Shown: positions 1 to 8,652, counted from the stretch's first letter. The stretch is 64,000 bases of DNA from Pseudomonadota bacterium (GCA_018261905.1 JAGTRU010000004.1:62001-126000), one strand, 5' to 3'. A program made the numbers and translations. The notes: generated by a model not told the origin, from the letters alone.

Positions 1-569
1 GCCAGTTCCGGCGAGCCGGCGAGCAGGCTGCGGGCATAGCCGTTCTGGCCGAGCGTTTGTTGCGCCAAGACCCCGTCGATGCGCCGGAAATAATCGACAT
101 GCGCCGCCCCGGCCGAGGAAAAGTCGCCCTCCTCGGCGTAATACGGCCCCTTGCGATAACTGATGCGATCGACCAGTTCCGGGATCAGGAAATTGAGATC
201 GGTGTAGCCCTGGCCGTGGGCGTGGGTCGGCATATTGACCGGTACACCGCCGACGTAGGTGGCGAAGTCGGTGCCGTGATCGAGATTGAAACCGCGCAGG
301 AAATACTGGTTGGCCTTGCCGTCGCCGGCATGCTGGGTGACGATCAGGCCGGGCACCATCTCCAGCGCCTCGCCGGGCCGCAGGATCGGCACGGCGGCCA
401 GACGCTGGCTGGAAACCACGCCTTCGCTGCCCGCCGTCGCGATGCCTTCGAGATTTTCGGTCTGTGCTCGCACCTCGACGGTCGAGAGCTGTGGTGTTTC
501 CTCGGCCACGGCCGCCCCCGCCAAGCCCAACATGGCGATTACCATTAGCGTCCGCTCAAATTTCCTCAT
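1..569 (-). CDS. TonB-dependent outer-membrane receptor, 3' part missing (window edge)
   Basis: Reading the minus strand from the ATG at 569 gives a signal peptide (MRKFERTLMVIAMLGLAGAA, then VAEE) followed by a plug domain. Plug segments visible include VEVRAQTENLEGIATAG, a PGEALEMVPGLIV stretch and the family-typical FNLDHGTDFATYVGG / PTHAHGQGYTDLNFL region. The start has a strong Shine-Dalgarno (AGGAGGGAG) and overlaps the stop of the CobN-like gene as ATGA, so the two are co-transcribed. The beta-barrel lies beyond the left edge. It is the last visible gene of the NikR-linked TonB/ExbB/CobN operon. The protein should sit in the outer membrane and import a metal chelate; the substrate is not readable from sequence. 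Confidence 0.9.
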   Translation of the reverse strand, partial: MRKFERTLMVIAMLGLAGAAVAEETPQLSTVEVRAQTENLEGIATAGSEGVVSSQRLAAVPILRPGEALEMVPGLIVTQHAGDGKANQYFLRGFNLDHGTDFATYVGGVPVNMPTHAHGQGYTDLNFLIPELVDRISYRKGPYYAEEGDFSSAGAAHVDYFRRIDGVLAQQTLGQNGYARSLLAGSPEL

Positions 570-3500
570 ACTCCCTCCTGCGTTATTGGTAGCCGCACCA
601 CCGAGTATTTCCGCCATCCCCAACCGGCTACGGCAAGCAGCAACAAAACTGCCCCCATCCAACCCGTCACGGCCGGCAGACTGCCCGGGACGGCCGGTTT
701 GATTTCCGTCATTTCGAGACCGTTGACCGGTGGCGCTTCCGCCGCCGGCACGGGAGGCGCCGTGGTTGCGCTGGCAGCCGCTTGCGCCACCTTCGTCGCT
801 GGCACCGCTTGTTGTCCAAGGCGGAATGCCTTTCCCTCACCCGGCACCGGCTGTTGCGCTGCGACATCGGCCAGTCGCCGGTCCTGGGTCTTGGCCTGGG
901 CCGTCACTTGCGGACTCGAACAGGTGTCGACAGAGCAGGCGACACCAGCCTCGGCGATGCTTTCCTGATTCGCTTGCTGTAGCCTCGCCACGGTTTCCGG
1001 CGAAGCTTTCCAGTAGCCCTTGTTGACTGCTGTCAGCATGCGATCGACCATCACCTGGTAGGCGAGCATGTTCCCGGCCTCCCTGAATTTCTTGCGAATC
1101 CCGAGCTGGTGACGGTCGACGACATAGGTCTCGTACATTTCCTGCCACTTCGTATCGTCGATCTTGTCCGGGGTCGTCACCGTCCACCCCCACAGATGCT
1201 CGACGACCTTGTTGACGAAGCGGGCACCGGCATAGCCTTCCTGCAGCATGACCTCGATCCACTGCGGGTTGAGGTAGCGGGAACGCATTTCCCGTCCCAT
1301 GTATTTCTCCAGGGTTTCAGTTTTTGCTTCGTGCGGGTTGGCCATATTGGTCACCAGCACTTCCGGTGTCGAGCCATTGACCTGGCGGATGGCCAGCGCC
1401 GTGCCCCCCAGGTACTGGAAGAAATCGTCGTTATCGAGCGTTGCGTAAATATTCGACGAACGACTGTGAATGGCGGCCTCCGCCCCCTTGAGCGCCAGCT
1501 TGAAGAGATCGACGCCCAGTTGCGGCGCCGTCTCCTGCGTTACCTTGCCGTCCTTGATGACCCGGCCACCCCAGAAACCCTGACCGTAAGCGTGGCTCAT
1601 GCGCATGAAATAGACGTCGGCCACCTGCTTTTCGCTCTCCCAGGTATTGGAGAACGGGATCACCTTGTCGAGATTGGTCCCGTAGGCGCCGGAAGGCACC
1701 GAGAAGAGACGCACGGCAGCAAGTTTTTCGGCCTCTTCTTTGGCGACACCTTGCGCCATCAAGGCAGCCTTGGTTTCCTGCACGTGCTGGCGCAGGGGAT
1801 TGTCGCCCTCCGACGCCTCACGTGCAGCGCTGGCGGCCTCGTCGAGAAGTTTCATCAAGTTAGCAAAGAGATCGCGGTAAAGACCGGAGGGAACCACCGT
1901 CACATCGACTCGCGGCCGCTCCAACTTGTCTCTGGCAATCGCCACCACCCCGGCGACCCGACCACGCGCATCCCACACTGGTTTGACACCCCACAGGGCC
2001 ATGATTTGGGCTTCCATCACCCCTTCATGGCGCGAGGACTCCACCCCCCAAAGATTGAACACCAGGCGCTTCGGCCAGCGGCCATGGCGTTTCTTCCAGT
2101 TATCCACCAGATCCTCGGCCAGTTTTGCCCCCACTCCATAGGTCGCCGGCGTCGGCAGACGCGACGGATCAAAGCCGAACAGATTGCGACCGGTGGGCAA
2201 CGAAGCCGGATTACGGATCGGATCGTTGCCGGGCCCAGCCGCCACATAGCGACCGGCCAGGCCGGCAGCCAGGGCATTGAGTTCGGCCCGCCCGCTCTGC
2301 TCCAGAGCCATTTCCAGCGCTGCCTGCCGATTAGCACGAACATCTGGCGCCAGACCGGCCTCCAACGAAAGGACAGCCTCCGCCGTTGAGCGACGGCGTT
2401 CGGCCGATGGCGCCAGACCAAAGGTATGCATTCCGAAGGGACTGCGCTTTTCCTCGATGTCCTTGATGTGATGCTCCATCTCCTCGATGGCTGCATCGTC
2501 AACCTCGGTGATGCCCAAATCTTTGAGCAAGCCCATCTTGGCGGCGCGAGCGGCGATGTCGGCGCGAATGGCCGCGGGCGCGAGATTTCCCTTCTCCCTG
2601 GCCACGGCGAAATCCGAAATGAGACCAACCAGTTCCTTCAACTCGGGGTTGAGGCCTGCTTTGTCAAGCGGCGGGGTCAGGTGGGAAATGATGGTTGCCA
2701 TGCCCCGACGTTTGGCCTGGAGCGCCTCACCGATGTCGTCCACGATGTAGGGATAGAGTTGCGGCACAGCACCAACGAAGATTTCGCCGGGATCAGCGGC
2801 AGTAAAGCCGACTTCCTTGCCCGGGTGCCATTCGTGCGTCGCATGGGTCCCGACATGGACCATCGCATGCACACCGGCCTCGTGTTGCAGCCAGAGATAG
2901 AAGGCCAGGTATTGGTGATGCGGCGGCACGGTGACATCGTGGTACAGCTTCTTGACGTCCTGCTCCCAGCCGCGACTGGGTTGCGGTGCAAAGATGAGGT
3001 TACCCCAGCGCTGTGCCGGGAAAATAAAGTTCGGTACGCCACGCTCGTCCCGCCAGATGGATACTTTTGATTCCTCCGGCCGCCCCCAGGCGTTTCTCAT
3101 GGCCTCCTGCAGTTCAGCCGGCAGTTTGTCGAAATACTTGCGGTATTCGCTCACCGGCCAGAGAACGACTTTGCCACTCTTCGCCAGGGCAGTGATCGCT
3201 CCGGCCTGCCAGTTGCCGAGATTAGCCCCATGGCCGCGAATCGCCTCGAACAAAGCCTCTTCGTCAGAGGGTGCCGCCTTGGCCCAATAGCCATCCTGGC
3301 GCAAGCGCTCGAGAATCTGCCACAACGAGCGGGGCAACACGTTCAGGTAGGAGGCGCCAATGTTTTCCTTGCCCGGCGGATAGTTGTAATAGATGACCGC
3401 CACTTTTTTGCCCGGATTCGCCGTTGACCGCAGATCGGCCCATCGCCGGGCGCGCTCGGCGATGCGTTCCACACGTTCAGGGATAGGCGTTTCGGCAATC

Positions 3501-4513
3501 ACTTCCAGGCCGCCCTCCGAATCGCGAACCTTTTCCTTGCTGGCCACGACGGTCGGGGCAATCGTCCCGGCGAACTCTGCACCAGCCACCTGCCATGAGC
3601 GCTCCATGATGTCCAGACCGACCGGCGAAGACTCCCAGGCTGCGCGGCTCTGACTATTCAAGGTAATGGCGTTGAGCACTGGCGCTCCCAGCCTTTCCAG
3701 CACCGGTACCACCTTGTCAGGGCTGACGCCGATTTTCATGCCGAGCGCGATGACTCCGACAACCCGCGGACGTCCTTCATCATCGAAGAGATACTTTTCG
3801 ACGACCAGTTCGTTGGGATAACCGAACACTGGCAGAGCGTTGAGGCCGCGCTTTTCCAGTTCCCTGGCAATTGCCCGCACCGTCGCCGTCTGACCCGACA
3901 AGGCATTACTGCGATAAAAGAGAACGGCCACCCAGGGCGCCCCGTCGCGCCCCCGATAAAGTTTGCGATAGTCCTCGAAGTGCTCGACGACCTTGCGGCT
4001 CTTCGCTTCAAACAGGCCTATTTCCGGCATTGCCAGCGGCCCCGGCGGTCGCTTGCCCAGCTTGAATTCTCGCGCCAGGCCAAGGCGCACCATGTTGGCT
4101 ACATTGTCCGGGCCGCCGGCCAGCATGTAGTCGCGCAGGAGATTGTCCCGAGTCAGACCGAAATCGACGAAATCCGCATCCCAGGTTCGCCCGACCGCAT
4201 AGGCCCGACCGCCCCGGGCGGCAATGCTGCGCAACTCGGCGGCCAGCCCGGTCGCCAGATTGCGCCCGGTCGTCTGCACAAACACCAGGCGCGAGGCCTG
4301 CAAAGCGCCACGGTCGGCCGAGGCCAGGTCAACGCTGGGGTAAATGGCGAAACGCACATCGCGCAAGGCCGAGTCGGCACGCAACTGCTTGACTGCCGCC
4401 AGCGCCGTCTGCGAATCCAGATCGCCGAGCACCAGGCTGACGGTCAATGGCGCCGCCTGGAGCCACCCGGCCCAGAGCCAGAAAATGAGGGCCTGCAGCT
4501 TATTCCGGCACAT
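566..4513 (-). CDS. Secreted, membrane-anchored CobN/HmuS-like chelatase
   Basis: About 1315 residues, close to the length of CobN, the large subunit of aerobic cobaltochelatase. Recognisable family segments are HVGTHATHEWHPGKE, the FNLWGVESSRHEGVMEAQ region and YGTNLDKVIPF. Unlike cytosolic CobN it begins with a signal peptide (MCRNKLQALIFWLWAGWLQA) and ends with a single transmembrane segment (about 20 hydrophobic residues) and a short basic tail, so it should face the periplasm. This is the architecture of HmuS of Bacteroidota hmu operons, a CobN relative implicated in removing metal from haem. The ATG at 4513 overlaps the DUF2149 gene by 14 bases and gives the signal peptide; a longer reading frame upstream has none and was not used. 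The His-rich catalytic region is intact. Inferred role: metal insertion into or removal from a tetrapyrrole or similar chelate brought in by the flanking TonB receptors. Nickel is suggested by the NikR-like operator upstream of the operon. Confidence 0.85.
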   Translation of the reverse strand: MCRNKLQALIFWLWAGWLQAAPLTVSLVLGDLDSQTALAAVKQLRADSALRDVRFAIYPSVDLASADRGALQASRLVFVQTTGRNLATGLAAELRSIAARGGRAYAVGRTWDADFVDFGLTRDNLLRDYMLAGGPDNVANMVRLGLAREFKLGKRPPGPLAMPEIGLFEAKSRKVVEHFEDYRKLYRGRDGAPWVAVLFYRSNALSGQTATVRAIARELEKRGLNALPVFGYPNELVVEKYLFDDEGRPRVVGVIALGMKIGVSPDKVVPVLERLGAPVLNAITLNSQSRAAWESSPVGLDIMERSWQVAGAEFAGTIAPTVVASKEKVRDSEGGLEVIAETPIPERVERIAERARRWADLRSTANPGKKVAVIYYNYPPGKENIGASYLNVLPRSLWQILERLRQDGYWAKAAPSDEEALFEAIRGHGANLGNWQAGAITALAKSGKVVLWPVSEYRKYFDKLPAELQEAMRNAWGRPEESKVSIWRDERGVPNFIFPAQRWGNLIFAPQPSRGWEQDVKKLYHDVTVPPHHQYLAFYLWLQHEAGVHAMVHVGTHATHEWHPGKEVGFTAADPGEIFVGAVPQLYPYIVDDIGEALQAKRRGMATIISHLTPPLDKAGLNPELKELVGLISDFAVAREKGNLAPAAIRADIAARAAKMGLLKDLGITEVDDAAIEEMEHHIKDIEEKRSPFGMHTFGLAPSAERRRSTAEAVLSLEAGLAPDVRANRQAALEMALEQSGRAELNALAAGLAGRYVAAGPGNDPIRNPASLPTGRNLFGFDPSRLPTPATYGVGAKLAEDLVDNWKKRHGRWPKRLVFNLWGVESSRHEGVMEAQIMALWGVKPVWDARGRVAGVVAIARDKLERPRVDVTVVPSGLYRDLFANLMKLLDEAASAAREASEGDNPLRQHVQETKAALMAQGVAKEEAEKLAAVRLFSVPSGAYGTNLDKVIPFSNTWESEKQVADVYFMRMSHAYGQGFWGGRVIKDGKVTQETAPQLGVDLFKLALKGAEAAIHSRSSNIYATLDNDDFFQYLGGTALAIRQVNGSTPEVLVTNMANPHEAKTETLEKYMGREMRSRYLNPQWIEVMLQEGYAGARFVNKVVEHLWGWTVTTPDKIDDTKWQEMYETYVVDRHQLGIRKKFREAGNMLAYQVMVDRMLTAVNKGYWKASPETVARLQQANQESIAEAGVACSVDTCSSPQVTAQAKTQDRRLADVAAQQPVPGEGKAFRLGQQAVPATKVAQAAASATTAPPVPAAEAPPVNGLEMTEIKPAVPGSLPAVTGWMGAVLLLLAVAGWGWRKYSVVRLPITQEGV

Positions 4514-4838
4514 ACACCACGCGTCCATCGCCCAACCGGTAGGCGGTGCCGAGTTTCTCACCCTGCCCGGAAAGGTGCTTGTCAGTGACCTTGTGGGCCT
4601 TGATCTCGTTGCCCTTCTTGGTAATGACCTCGATCTGGCCATTGGAGCCCTTCTTGGTGATGGTCACTTCGGCACTCGGATTGACCAGGTCAATCATGTT
4701 GTAGGCCATGAACAGGGCAATCATCATCGAAACAATGAAAACGATCGAGGCGTCAAACAGGTTGGCGACCCCGGAAATCGGGTCTTCCAGCGCCTCCTGA
4801 CCGTTATCGGCACGCCTACGCCGTTTCAGATAGCGCAT
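4500..4838 (-). CDS. DUF2149 protein, probable ExbD-like partner
   Basis: A 112-residue protein. The ATG at 4838 was chosen because GGAAGG precedes it; longer starts overlap exbB more. The N-terminus is strongly basic (RYLKRRRRAD), followed by one membrane span (about residues 30-50) with NLFDASIVFIV, and a periplasmic tail of about 65 residues rich in Lys and Gly. This topology, and the Asp placed just at the start of the membrane span, resemble ExbD/TolR. No ExbD gene is present, so DUF2149 probably completes the ExbB motor. It overlaps exbB upstream and the CobN-like gene downstream. DUF2149 genes next to ExbB and CobN-like genes are also known from hmu-type operons. The ExbD-like function is inferred. 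Confidence 0.8.
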   Translation of the reverse strand: MRYLKRRRRADNGQEALEDPISGVANLFDASIVFIVSMMIALFMAYNMIDLVNPSAEVTITKKGSNGQIEVITKKGNEIKAHKVTDKHLSGQGEKLGTAYRLGDGRVVYVPE

Positions 4839-5397
4839 GGCTGCCTTCCGGTTGATCAAGGCCATGCTCCCGGGCCGCAACTTCTGTCAGATACTCCATT
4901 TCTCGAATGTCGTCCTTCAGCCATTTTTCGCGAACCAGCGCAATCAGGTAGGCGACGACGCCGCTACCCAGGCCGGCGACCGTCGCGGTAAAGGCAGTCA
5001 CCATGCTGCCAGCCATCTTGGGAATATTGCCCTCGGCCAGCGCAGCCAGCGAGATGCCCATGGGAATCAGCGTTCCCATCAGGCCAAGCGCCGGCCCGAC
5101 CTTGATCACGAAACGGATGCGGTCGAGGTTTTTCGCCAGGCTCAACTCAGCGCCTTGCAGCAGGCGCTCCAGGCGAGCATCGAGATGCGGCGTACCGAGC
5201 GCCAGTTCGATCGCCATTTGCGCCCGATAGGCAGTCACCGCCCTCGCCAGTTTTCGTCGCTCCCAGGCTTCATGCACCAATGCGCCCAGCATCAGCGCCA
5301 CATAGACGATAAGCAGGGAGACGCCGAGGATCACCGGCAGGTAGAACGCGTTGGAGACATCGAAAAGAAAGCGTTCAAGCCATGATACGAATTCCAT
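4816..5397 (-). CDS. exbB: MotA/TolQ/ExbB-family proton channel
   Basis: A 193-residue inner-membrane protein with three hydrophobic segments: near residues 15-40, and a pair around 100-125 and 130-155. The conserved core KVGPALGLMGTLIPMG, followed by MVTAFTATVAGLGSGVVAYLI, is diagnostic of the MotA/TolQ/ExbB family and supplies the proton channel that energises TonB-dependent transport. Its ATG shares one base with the stop of the upstream TonB receptor (TGATG), and its 3' end overlaps the DUF2149 gene, so it is translationally coupled in the operon. It is dedicated to this cluster; no tonB gene is visible in the window, so TonB must come from elsewhere or be replaced. Confidence 0.9.
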   Translation of the reverse strand: MEFVSWLERFLFDVSNAFYLPVILGVSLLIVYVALMLGALVHEAWERRKLARAVTAYRAQMAIELALGTPHLDARLERLLQGAELSLAKNLDRIRFVIKVGPALGLMGTLIPMGISLAALAEGNIPKMAGSMVTAFTATVAGLGSGVVAYLIALVREKWLKDDIREMEYLTEVAAREHGLDQPEGSHALSETA

Positions 5398-7634
5398 CAG
5401 AAGGCTCCGGACAGTTCAAAAAACCAGGCTCGACCTGGAGCACGGTAGGAGGCGTAGTACTCGTGGTCGAATAGGTTGTCGATCGACAAGGCCAACTTGA
5501 AGTTGCTGTTGATCCGGTACACCCCTCTGACATCAACCAAGGTATAAGCATCGTAGGCTCCTGGCACACCGGTCACCGTATCCGAGTTATCTTCCGCCGA
5601 ATAACGCTGGGCAACGTAACGAGCCGTCGAGGAAACCGACCATGTGCCATGCTGCCACTCGGCCCCCAGGGCCGCAGTTGTTTGCGGAACCTGGGGAAAC
5701 TTCTTCCCCTCTGCCCCAGGATTCAGCCTATTCTCGAGAATCTTCGTATCGTTGTAAGCCAGACTACCGAAGGCGCTCCAGTTACTGGAAAGCACCTGGC
5801 GAAGCGAGAGTTCGACGCCCTGGCTACGCGCCCGGCCGGCGTTGTCCCAGACCCGGCAGTTGTCCTTGGCGACATTCAAGGCCTGACCACAGACGCTGAG
5901 CGCCTCGGTATTGTCCTTGACCGTCTTGCGGTAAATCATGTCCTTGAACTGGTTGTGATAAACAGTCAGTTTCAGGTCGGCACCCGGCCAGGGCTTCAAA
6001 TCGGAGCCGATATCCGCTCCGAGCAGGCTTTCCGGTTCAAGTCTGGGATTCCCCGCAAAGACCGTTCCTGCCGTGGAACGCCAGGTCCGGTACAAATCGT
6101 AGATATTCGGGGCTCGGAATGCCTTGCCCAGACTGGCGCGCAACAAGACTTGCGGGGACAGACTCCAGGTTGCGCCCAAACGCGGCGAAACGGCCTCGAC
6201 CGTTTTGCCGGCATAAGTACGCGAGAAGGCGCCACTACCATATTTGGCGGAATAGCCGTCGGTCGCTTCCCAGAGGTCATAGCGCAAGCCGGCATAGGCG
6301 CGTACCGACGTGGCTAGCGCCAGTTCAGCCTGGGCAAACAAGCCGGTCGTCGCTGCCTTGCCGCCGGATTCGGAAGCCTTCGAAGTACGCGACAACTCGT
6401 TGCGCCAGTCGCCCAGATCGTACTCGCTGGTATTGGCCTTTTCCTCGCGTCGGCTGGCACCCCAGAGCAACAGATGCTGACCGAAAAGAGGTGTGGTTAC
6501 CGTTGCTTCCAGTTGACTGCTACGTAAAGGTGTTGAGGAGAAGCCATTGGCCGCCGCACCGCCACTGGCCGTTGCCGTACTCAACGTCGAGGTCACCGTC
6601 GTATACCAGTTGGTACCGATATCAATGACACCGCCCAGGACTTTCACCTTCGACTCACCGATTCGCGTCTCCAGCCCGAGACTGGAAATATCGCGGACCA
6701 TCTCGCCTTGTCCGGGCAAAAAGGCTGCCTCCCGAACTGTCGAGCCATTGGTATACGTCCATACCTGATCGCCAGCTACATTACGTAAATAGCTCTGATA
6801 GTTTTCGTATTCGTAGCGATAAGCCGTTCGCTTGTACGAGGCACTGAGCGCACTGTCCGCGTCGATCCGGAAAGCGGCGCGGATGGCAATCTGCGAATCG
6901 CGCCAAGCATTTTCACCCTTGTCACCGATGATGTAAGTCGTTGCCCCGGCTGTCGTCGCCGTCCGGGTCGCACCACTCACGGAGGCTGGCGGGGCCGTCG
7001 TGCTACGCACTTCGTCGGTCACATAGCCGTCGGTCTGCGATTCCGCCACCGAGACCTGTAGCGACAGGCCGTTCTGCCAGGCATTGCCGGCCGAAAGGTA
7101 CGTCCGCAACAAATTGGCCGGCGCCCTGCCGGTACCCAAGCCATTGCCGTAACCCAGCTTGAAGCGATACTCCTCGGCCTTCGGCATGCGGCTAACGAAA
7201 TTGATGACGCCGCCCATGGCACTGGAACCATACAGACTGGAGCCGGGACCAAGCACCACTTCTACGCGCTCCAGATCTTCGGGCGCAAAGCCACCAACGT
7301 CCGCACCGCCGGTATACGCATCATTGATCGACAGGCCATCAACCATGATCAGGCTGCGCTTGGCATCGGGTACGCCACGCAAGGTAATGGCGTTAAGGGT
7401 GTCCATAAAGCCCTTGCCACGCCGCTGGAAAACCCCGGGAACCAGGCTGACAGCCTCGTCTACACTCTTGATATTGCGCTTTTCCATCTGCTCGGCGGTT
7501 ACCACATAACTGGCGACTGGCGTTTCGTCGACTGCCTTGTTGCTGCGCGTTGCGGTAACCAGCATTTCCGGCAACTCGGTAGTTTCTTCTCCCTGAACGC
7601 CAAGCGCCGTCAGTGAAATAAAAATCAGAACCAA
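5397..7634 (-). CDS. TonB-dependent receptor, first gene of the chelatase operon
   Basis: A 745-residue outer-membrane receptor. A TonB-box-like stretch (PEMLVTATRS) follows the signal sequence, then a plug domain (DEAVSLVPGVFQRRG, RSLIMVDGLSINDAY, ERVEVVLGPGSSLYGSSAMG), a beta-barrel, and a C-terminal Phe (FELSGAF) as expected for Bam-dependent insertion. The only regular start in frame is TTG at 7634. This gives a hydrophobic but weakly charged signal peptide; an upstream in-frame ATT (7668-7670) would give a more basic leader, so the start is uncertain. A NikR-like operator lies 19-45 bases upstream of the TTG. It heads the operon receptor-exbB-DUF2149-cobN-like-receptor. The likely substrate is a nickel- or cobalt-containing chelate, inferred from regulation and neighbours. 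Confidence 0.9.
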   Translation of the reverse strand: MVLIFISLTALGVQGEETTELPEMLVTATRSNKAVDETPVASYVVTAEQMEKRNIKSVDEAVSLVPGVFQRRGKGFMDTLNAITLRGVPDAKRSLIMVDGLSINDAYTGGADVGGFAPEDLERVEVVLGPGSSLYGSSAMGGVINFVSRMPKAEEYRFKLGYGNGLGTGRAPANLLRTYLSAGNAWQNGLSLQVSVAESQTDGYVTDEVRSTTAPPASVSGATRTATTAGATTYIIGDKGENAWRDSQIAIRAAFRIDADSALSASYKRTAYRYEYENYQSYLRNVAGDQVWTYTNGSTVREAAFLPGQGEMVRDISSLGLETRIGESKVKVLGGVIDIGTNWYTTVTSTLSTATASGGAAANGFSSTPLRSSQLEATVTTPLFGQHLLLWGASRREEKANTSEYDLGDWRNELSRTSKASESGGKAATTGLFAQAELALATSVRAYAGLRYDLWEATDGYSAKYGSGAFSRTYAGKTVEAVSPRLGATWSLSPQVLLRASLGKAFRAPNIYDLYRTWRSTAGTVFAGNPRLEPESLLGADIGSDLKPWPGADLKLTVYHNQFKDMIYRKTVKDNTEALSVCGQALNVAKDNCRVWDNAGRARSQGVELSLRQVLSSNWSAFGSLAYNDTKILENRLNPGAEGKKFPQVPQTTAALGAEWQHGTWSVSSTARYVAQRYSAEDNSDTVTGVPGAYDAYTLVDVRGVYRINSNFKLALSIDNLFDHEYYASYRAPGRAWFFELSGAF

Positions 7635-7652
7635 GGAACGAGCCCTATATAC

Positions 7653-7679
7653 GTATGAATTATTTTTAATTTATCTTAC
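7653..7679 (-). promoter_or_regulatory. Putative NikR operator before the TonB receptor
   Basis: The sequence is GTATGA, 15 bases, TCTTAC. The first half is identical to the NikR half-site and the second matches TCATAC at five of six positions. Spacing equals that of the perfect site at 8549-8575. It sits just upstream of the receptor start, where Ni-NikR binding would block initiation. Confidence 0.65.
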
Positions 7680-7690
7680 CCCTTACCGAT

Positions 7691-7713
7691 AAAAAAGCCG
7701 GCAAGCCGGCTTT
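7691..7713 (-). terminator. Rho-independent terminator of the NiCoT permease gene
   Basis: On the minus strand an 8-bp perfect stem (AAAGCCGG / CCGGCTTT) closes a four-base loop and runs straight into a T tract. It lies 17 bases beyond the permease stop, separating that transcript from the TonB receptor operon, which has its own operator. Confidence 0.8.
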
Positions 7714-7729
7714 CCCCTTTTCGTGCTTT

Positions 7730-8539
7730 TTATGCCACAGCTATCCGCCGGGTCATACGTACAGCCAACAAATAGCTGCCGGCCACGATAAGTACTAGCG
7801 AGAAACCGAATATCATCTCCTTACCCTCGCTCCAGGCATTGATACTCGGCGACAACAGCTTGGCGGCGCCGAAGGCGGCGACCAGCAGGCTGACGGCCGA
7901 GACGACCAGGGCCATGACACGCGAGGCGACCAGCGCGACCTGATCGGCCCGGGCGATCAGGCGGGCGATCCACAAGCCGTTGATGCCATCGGTCAGCAGC
8001 ATGCCGAGCATGAAGAGCAGCGCCAGGACCAGGGCATGCTCCCAGCCGCCGAACTGGGTGGCGGTGAGGGCGAAAAAGGCGGCCTGCGAAAGGGTATCGA
8101 AGGACAGGGCGAACAAGGCGCCGACCAGGGCGACCAGCGCCGGCTGGGAAACGTGGCGGAGATTGCCGAGCCAGCGGCCCTTCAGCCCCACCGGCTGCAC
8201 CACTTCATCGGGTTCGGCACGGAGGACGGCGGACAGATTGAGACTGCCGAGGGCGACCAGGAAGGCGATGGAAATCACCGCACCGAGCAGGGCGAACCAT
8301 TCCGGCACCTGCCACTGCCCGGCAAGCGCCGAGACGCCGAGGGCAATGGCCATCACCACGGCACCGTGGCCAAGCGAAAACAAGGTACCGCAATAACGCG
8401 ACATGCCCGGCCGGGCCCGCGCGTTATACCGGGTCAACCCATCGATGGTCGCCAGATGATCGGCATCGAAACCATGCTTCATGCCGAGCACGAAGGTCAG
8501 GATCAGTAATGACAGCCAGTCGGAGGACAGCGCTTCCAT
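7730..8539 (-). CDS. hoxN: NiCoT-family nickel/cobalt permease
   Basis: A 269-residue inner-membrane protein with about eight hydrophobic segments. It carries the NiCoT signatures in order: HGFDADHLATID (metal-binding HX4DH in the second helix), SLGHGAVV (LGHSTVV-type), LSFDTLSQ (GFDT-type) and MLGMLLTDGINGLW (GMxLxDTxDG-type). It is shorter than HoxN of Cupriavidus (about 350 residues). A perfect NikR-type palindrome lies immediately upstream, and a terminator lies between it and the TonB receptor. It should bring Ni2+ from periplasm to cytoplasm for the hydrogenase maturation proteins encoded further along. Transport of cobalt as well cannot be excluded. Confidence 0.9.
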   Translation of the reverse strand: MEALSSDWLSLLILTFVLGMKHGFDADHLATIDGLTRYNARARPGMSRYCGTLFSLGHGAVVMAIALGVSALAGQWQVPEWFALLGAVISIAFLVALGSLNLSAVLRAEPDEVVQPVGLKGRWLGNLRHVSQPALVALVGALFALSFDTLSQAAFFALTATQFGGWEHALVLALLFMLGMLLTDGINGLWIARLIARADQVALVASRVMALVVSAVSLLVAAFGAAKLLSPSINAWSEGKEMIFGFSLVLIVAGSYLLAVRMTRRIAVA

Positions 8540-8548
8540 GGTCAGCCC

Positions 8549-8575
8549 GTATGAATGTTTTCGTAATCTTCATAC
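8549..8575 (-). promoter_or_regulatory. NikR operator before the nickel permease
   Basis: A perfect inverted repeat GTATGA-N15-TCATAC, extendable to GTATGAA/TTCATAC, starts 10 bases upstream of the permease ATG. The half-sites equal those of the E. coli nik operator, but the spacer is 15 rather than 16 bases. nikR itself lies about 1.4 kb away. Confidence 0.85.
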
Positions 8576-8652
8576 AAATGATCGACCAGTGCAACAACTG
8601 ATTGCTCGTCGTACCCCGCGCCACATCCGGCAATTCGCGACCGGCAAAATTT

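Noticed and set aside
1109-2389. A 426-codon plus-strand frame opposite the CobN-like gene
   Set aside because: No recognisable family; it reflects the reverse complement of the chelatase.
566-4513. Assignment as the cobalamin-pathway cobaltochelatase CobN
   Set aside because: A signal peptide, a C-terminal anchor and no cobalamin biosynthesis genes nearby argue for the HmuS-like class.
7635-7730. Cobalamin riboswitch before the TonB/CobN-like operon
   Set aside because: The intergenic space is under 100 bases, with a terminator and a NikR-like site; there is no room or motif for a B12 element.
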